In this document: piece by piece, positions 58,787 through 64,000 of the stretch | Layout: each line of letters starts with the position of its first letter | Numbering within the stretch: position 1 is the stretch's first letter | Source: Cadophora sp. MPI-SDFR-AT-0126 | Taxonomy: Eukaryota > Ascomycota > Leotiomycetes > Helotiales > Ploettnerulaceae | Assembly (NCBI GenBank): GCA_020747065.1 | Contig: JAGMVK010000022.1 | Location: 930,001-994,000 of the forward strand | Reading direction: 5' to 3' | Length of the DNA: 64,000 nt | The notes under the pieces: generated by a model | What the model was told of the DNA's origin: nothing | Database searches by the model: none | What the model saw: the letters and a program-made list of their open reading frames with translations, nothing else | Translations under genes and position numbers: made by a program

Positions 58787-60358
58787 TCAGACGCTGTCGT
58801 CGCCTCTCCTATCGCCTCCTCTGTACTGCCTCGTTATCTCTACAGTCGTACTCGTCAAAATCCCTTTCGGATCCTCATCCGCATGCCCATGGTGAAAAGT
58901 ATTGTCATCGCCTCGTCCACCACCACTGACATTACTCGTCCCATTCCCACCCAAACTCCTCAACGCAATCGAATCATCATAACTCCCCGTCTCCTTGTCA
59001 TTACCATCTATACTCCGCATGTATCCATTGTGACTCCTGCTCATTCGGAAGGTGTTGTTCTGACCGGTCTTCGATTTCGTGGATTGGAAGAAGTTGCTCG
59101 TTGATTTGGTGTGCTTGTTTGTGTTGTTGCTGCTGGCGTGAAGGTAGCCGCCGGCTGATGGGACGGTGGTCTTCTCGCGGAGGGAGCGGAAGAGTGGACG
59201 CCAGGTTGAGGCGGACATGCAGCAGATAGCGATGGCGGGTTCGATCATAGCCCAGAGTGTTACGTTCTGGAAAAGTAAGTTGAGGTTAGAGATGGTTCGA
59301 TTAGATCGTGGGGAATTTCTAAACAGAACAGCAAAGATGGGAGAGAAACAAAGGAAGCAGATTGATGCAAGGTCTTGTGCTGTATACAAGTCTTAAGGAG
59401 TTGACTTACGGCTGTTGCGAACATGAAGTCTTCAGTGAGAGAAACATCAACAATGTATTTGATGCGGACAATGACAGTAAGCCCAGCACTAAATTCATCC
59501 TGTTAACATCCTTTGCACTTCTTCACCCCGGACGCATAAATAAGCAAATCACTTACACAATACCAACGCAAAGTAATCCACCAACAATTATCTTCGCTTT
59601 CCTATTCATCTGCAGATTCCACAACACGCAGATCGGCAGAACTCCAAACACGATATCCGCCGCCGCCGACACAGCCGAGTACGAAATACTGAGAGCCTGT
59701 ACTTGCGGTGCCGGCAGACACTTGCCTTTCAGACCCGAGAATTGCAGCCAGAAGTACTTTATGGGAGCACACTGGAAGATGGTATAGAAGAAGTTCATCA
59801 CTGTCACAAGCGTGATAAAGGCGAGCGTGATGCGAATCGTCCAGATGTACACTTTCTGTGTCATGATGCGAAGGATAAATATCCCGATGGACAGGCGCAT
59901 GAAGAGAGACGTGATGATGTAAAGGATTTCACCAGCAAAGAAGAACTGCTATGTATTAACACACGAGATGTTTGAGGGGGATGACGAGAATAGAGCTATT
60001 CGTACATGCATAGCGATAGGAATGTCGCTCAGCTTGATATCCTTGTTTCGTTGCCCATTCCCATGGAGGATCGACTGCAAGGCAACAATCACGTAGACTG
60101 TGAAGGAGACCTAGGGGAGATTGTTCAGCATGTCTCGTATTTTCATTCTATTTCCATTCATGTCTTGCAAACGCCTCAGCGGTATCTGACGCAGCGACTT
60201 ACTTGACTCGCAACAAAAAACCAATCCTCAATCTTCCATATTTTGGTCATAAACAACCTCGTATAAATCCGTACAGCGAAGAATATCCACGTCAAGATCA
60301 TAGTAACAATACATGCCGTCAATAAGGCCGGGCCATTGCCCTGTGTCGTATACCCCAT
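58787..60358 (-). CDS. SAT4/PTH11-type rhodopsin-like integral membrane protein
   Basis: Five exons (60358-60203, 60110-60006, 59948-59557, 59488-59410, 59266-58787) give 403 residues. Motifs: LLTACIVTMILTWIFFAVRIYTR, then MTKIWKIEDWFFVASQVS, AGEILYIITSLFMRLSIGIF, FFYTIFQCAPIKYFW, ADIVFGVLPICVLWNL and NVTLWAMIEPAIAICC. This is the most canonical SAT4 member of the three here, including the E-D pair near the second helix and the FQC-x-P element. The hydrophilic tail of about 140 residues is rich in Ser, Asn, Gly and Asp and probably cytoplasmic. The start ATG at 60358 (MGYTTQGNG) is chosen over one 17 codons upstream, which would add a basic segment unlike the family. Confidence 0.92.
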
Positions 60359-62176
60359 TCCTGTCTGTCTGTACCGAGTTTCCCGCGAGAGCTTTCTGGA
60401 GAAGATCACTGCTCGGAAATGGTCGACATAAGGTCTTGGATCGACGACAATTGAGGGGCCCTGTATTAGGCTTATGGGGAACCAGAAACTAGAATGGAAA
60501 GCTTTGTGTCGTTGATGAACCTATATACCTTTCCCGAAGCTCAACCTCGAGACATGACCAGCACTGGAATCGTCGATAGGGGAAGGTGGGTAGCCGTCAG
60601 TTATCAGATACGTCCCGCAAGTTGAAAGATCTAGTGCCCAGTCTAGAACCGTCCGAGGCCGCATCTTCGGGACTCAAAAACTAATATTGCTATGGTACAG
60701 CAGAAACCCAAGCTTGCAGACAAGCCTTTCGATAAGAAAATCCTCAATCAGGCTGGTCCCGAGACCAGAAACGTGGAAGTGGATAATTCTTTGTCAAGCA
60801 TGAAGTAGGGATCCTTGTAACAAGGTTGTGTGGCCCGCCCCACTCTCCCAATGTTTGACACATGCAGCGAAAAGCGGATACATCCGATGCAGGTACCACC
60901 GCTTGTGAGATGCGGCCCGCTTGCTTGACTCGAGATTTCAGTTAATACCACGAGATGCATGATGGGAGAAGAATGATTGTGGGATTGCAATCTTTTACAA
61001 TTATAATAGCAGGTAAATATCAATTACGCCCCTTTGATAGCCGTTCGTAAGATATACTGTGATCGGAACGACTTGAGGGCGGATGTAGCTGTGGAGCAAA
61101 TTCTCGGTGATTCGGCTTCCGGAGACTTAAGACTTTGAAGGCGGGACGATTCTCGCGAGATTTTCATTCTTTTGAGCTAATTACAAGGATTATAGACTTT
61201 GATGCCGCATGGCAATGCTTGAAGTGGAACGAAATAGTTTGGAATTTTAAACCCTGACACTGACACCATGAACGACCCCTATCCGGGCAGCCGATGCCAG
61301 AAATGCACCAGTGCAGTGGCAAAATATATTTACCTCCACTTTGTGTCTCTGACAAAGTGACTTTCTAGTACCGCGCTGGATGCTGATTTGAGCTTTGCTG
61401 TATGCATGGGATCTCCCTGTTTTCATTTACAATCAGATGAAAGTGGAATCTGCAAGCTATCTGTTGTGCTTCGCTTATCTTCATACAGCTTGGTCTGGAG
61501 GCTGAATGTCTCAGAACGACTGCACCACTTGAGACAATATCCACTCTCCATCCCACCTTCTCGATTGCCCACGCAATCCTTGGACGGTCTAAAAGGTTAA
61601 GCATCAGTTGTCGGGTTTCTACTTGGGACTGACGCCTCCCCCTTAATCGCTTGGTCGATTCAGAGCAGCACCTTTACTGAACCATCCAGCAGACACCGCT
61701 CTGTGAACTAAAGTGCCAGAAACCGACAGTTACTTCCGGACCCCTTTGATCGTTCACACTGTGTATGGGACGTTATTCCCAGACCGCTTCCGCAGAAACC
61801 GAACACATTTGACTTGCCTCGGTGAAGGCGCAGTTAATGCTGCAATCAAAATCAGTAAGCACCAATTCCAAAATTTCAATATTTGCTCCACACGTACTGT
61901 GGAGTGGCGATAGTGGCAATCGCCCCGGAGCTACAGCCACTTCAGGGAGGTGTCAAGCTCAATGGAGGTTCGACCCCTCGATGGAAGTCCCAAAACGCAT
62001 TATCACGAACCCCTCACCGAGGCGTTGAAATTGACAATCACCATGGGCACTGGGTACAAGTAGGAAGGTAGACCAAACTTTCGATCGCTTCTTTCTCGCC
62101 AGCTGCTTCTCAACGGTTCAAGTTCAGTCATCGCCACCTCGCCGTTCTTGTCCGTTCTCATTCCGCCTCGTCCAAT
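60359..62176. other. Intergenic, no gene recognised
   Basis: About 1.8 kb between divergent genes. Only short frames with no domain. The last 150 bp before the phospholipase ATG are pyrimidine-rich. Confidence 0.45.
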
Positions 62177-63850
62177 ATGCACTTCTCTATCCCCATTCTC
62201 GCTACCGGCGTCTCTCTGATTGTTGGTGGTGCTTCAACGTACGCGCCTGTATCAACATCATGTCCAACCACCCCCCTGGTGCGATCTACTACCAGCGGAC
62301 TCTCTGATAGCGAAGAAACCTACCGTGTCGTTCGGAAGGCCAAAGCAGACCTCGCCTTGGCATTTTGGCTAGTGAAGACCAATCCGGCGTTCATAACCGC
62401 TTTGGAATGGGACATGCCAACCATTGCACTGACAAGCAGTGGTGGTGGATTTCGAGCTACCCTTTCTGGGGCAGGCACTGTGCAAGCTCTCGACGGTCGC
62501 GATACATCCGTCAGTACCAGTGGTCTATATCAAGCAATCACCTACCACTCTGGTCTATCTGGAGGATCATGGTTACTATCCTCAATCATCGCCAACAATT
62601 ATGCCACCATTACCAGCCTCTTCAACTCTAGTTGGAAGACTGCCCTCGCAAATGGATTGTTCAACCCTCTAGGAAGCCAGACTACAGTCTATAATACCAT
62701 CAACAACGACCTCCTGCTAAAAGAAGCACAAGGGTTCCGCGGTACTATTGCTGATGCCTGGTCACGACTTATCTCATATGTCATCTTGCCAGGTGCCAAT
62801 GGTGGAGTAGATAACCTACTCTCGCAAGTAACCACCAAGTCAAACTTCCAAACCTTCTCAGGCCCATATCCCATCATCCTAGCTCAACATGTCGATCTGA
62901 GCGGAACCTCCTGCCTACCACCATCTGACGCACCATTCTGGGAGTTCACGCCATTCGAGACGGGATCTTGGGACAGCAGAATCGCCTCTTTCACGCCTAC
63001 AAAGTATCTCGGTACCTCACTCAGTGGTGGCAAGCCAACAACGGCAGGAAAATGCACAACCGCATATGAGAACCTCGGCTTCGTCGCCGGAACATCGTCT
63101 TCTCTCTTCCAGGATCCTGGAATTGGATTCAACGTTTCGGAGCCCCTGCTCGCCAATTTCTGCCAACTGACAGAGAGCGTCAATGTTTCCGACACCGCGG
63201 CAGCCACCAACGCAGCAGTCGGTGCTCTCCCTGGAGTTATCCCAGCCATCCAGTTCACACAAATCTCGGATCTGTTCGCAGCATGGCCCAATCCATTTTA
63301 TAACCTCTCTTCCGCGCCACTTGTTAAGTCCCAAGCCACACTTTCGATGGTTGATGGCGGCGAGTCTGGGCAGATCAACCCCATCTTCCCTATGCTTCTC
63401 CCACAACGAAACATCAGCGTCATCATCGTCAGCGACAACACGGACGGCAATAACAACTACCCATCTGGAAAGGAGATGCATGCAACTTATCTCGCCGCTC
63501 AAGCAGCTGGTCTAACCAAGATGCCATTTGTCCCTGAATCATCCGTCCTCTTGGCAGCAAATAAAACATCCGGCCCAGTCTTCTTCGGCTGTGGAGACAA
63601 AACCAAGGCAACGGTCGTCTGGATGCCAAATTACAGCGCCACTCCTGCTGGAGGCAACGTAGATACTAGTCGGATGCAGTATGATGATGCAGCAAACCAG
63701 CAAGTGGTTACCAACGGCGCAGCAGTCATGAGCCAGAATAACAGCAAAGCGTGGGCAACGTGTTTGGGATGTGCAATCATGCAGGACACTACCTCTGTCT
63801 TGCCGAGCGCATGTACCGCCTGTTTTGATAAGTATTGTTGGAAGTCATAA
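62177..63850 (+). CDS. Secreted phospholipase B / lysophospholipase
   Basis: A single exon of 557 residues with a signal peptide (MHFSIPILATGVSLIVGGAS). The fungal cytosolic-PLA2-like fold is clear: SSGGGFRATLSG (about 88-98, oxyanion-hole Gly and Arg93), the nucleophile Ser128 in GLSGGSW, and the catalytic Asp at about 393 in SMVDGGESGQINP. The family cleaves acyl chains from phospholipids and lysophospholipids and is usually secreted or GPI-anchored. Many N-x-S/T sites are present. The C-terminus has a cysteine cluster (CLGCAIMQ, ACTACFDKYCWKS) rather than a GPI signal, so it is probably soluble. The start is the first ATG after a pyrimidine-rich leader; no intron is needed. The protein is complete and all catalytic residues are in place. 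Confidence 0.95.
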   Translation: MHFSIPILATGVSLIVGGASTYAPVSTSCPTTPLVRSTTSGLSDSEETYRVVRKAKADLALAFWLVKTNPAFITALEWDMPTIALTSSGGGFRATLSGAGTVQALDGRDTSVSTSGLYQAITYHSGLSGGSWLLSSIIANNYATITSLFNSSWKTALANGLFNPLGSQTTVYNTINNDLLLKEAQGFRGTIADAWSRLISYVILPGANGGVDNLLSQVTTKSNFQTFSGPYPIILAQHVDLSGTSCLPPSDAPFWEFTPFETGSWDSRIASFTPTKYLGTSLSGGKPTTAGKCTTAYENLGFVAGTSSSLFQDPGIGFNVSEPLLANFCQLTESVNVSDTAAATNAAVGALPGVIPAIQFTQISDLFAAWPNPFYNLSSAPLVKSQATLSMVDGGESGQINPIFPMLLPQRNISVIIVSDNTDGNNNYPSGKEMHATYLAAQAAGLTKMPFVPESSVLLAANKTSGPVFFGCGDKTKATVVWMPNYSATPAGGNVDTSRMQYDDAANQQVVTNGAAVMSQNNSKAWATCLGCAIMQDTTSVLPSACTACFDKYCWKS

Positions 63851-64000
63851 GCGATCACGCGGGGAGCGGAAGTTAGTAATCGAATGTGGTGTACATAGAT
63901 CTGTAAGATGCGGCCTTGGTGTATATACTCAAAATTTACCTATGCCTCATGGCAAAATTTTAAAAGAAAGGAGAGTCCTCACATATTTATCTTTGTTAGA

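Overview
The window reads as nuclear DNA of a filamentous ascomycete (Pezizomycotina). The reasons are short introns (about 45-80 bp, GTAAGT/GTATGT-type donors, YAG acceptors), interleaved genes on both strands, and gene families typical of these fungi: three SAT4/PTH11-type rhodopsin-like membrane proteins, two HET-domain genes, a secreted tyrosinase, a GH79 glycosidase and a phospholipase B. A placement near Leotiomycetes is only an impression. All gene models were spliced by eye; I checked that exon sums keep the frame.

Layout. 1-6 kb: SAT4-type membrane protein, small Yap-like bZIP factor, two-domain chromate-family transporter. 7-11.4 kb: a tandem pair of unrecognised paralogues; the first is broken by several frame changes, the second by a single in-frame TAG. 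11.5-15.4 kb: NCS1 nucleobase/allantoin-type permease and a PLAC8 protein. 17-23.2 kb: a housekeeping block with an LYR-motif mitochondrial protein, mitochondrial ribosomal protein bL36m, threonine deaminase (ILV1) and RTC5 (TLDc). 24-31 kb: a small cysteine-rich ORF, a CorA-like membrane protein interrupted by a TGA, a HET gene and a tyrosinase. 33-40 kb: a second SAT4 protein, an intronless unknown, and a second HET gene. 40.7-44.6 kb: two SRA-YDG (modified-DNA-binding type) genes, head-to-head, sharing a 734-bp promoter region, with matching intron positions and phases. 45-50 kb: GH79 glycosidase and the CAF-1 p60 homologue (CAC2). 53-64 kb: an ABCC/MRP transporter, a third SAT4 protein and a phospholipase B.

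No rRNA, tRNA, CRISPR array or intact transposon was recognised. The most notable items are the divergent SRA-YDG pair with its shared unassigned N-terminal region, the decaying tandem pair at 7-11 kb, and the single nonsense codons in two otherwise well-preserved accessory genes. The essential genes form compact blocks, while the accessory genes lie among kilobase-scale gaps.
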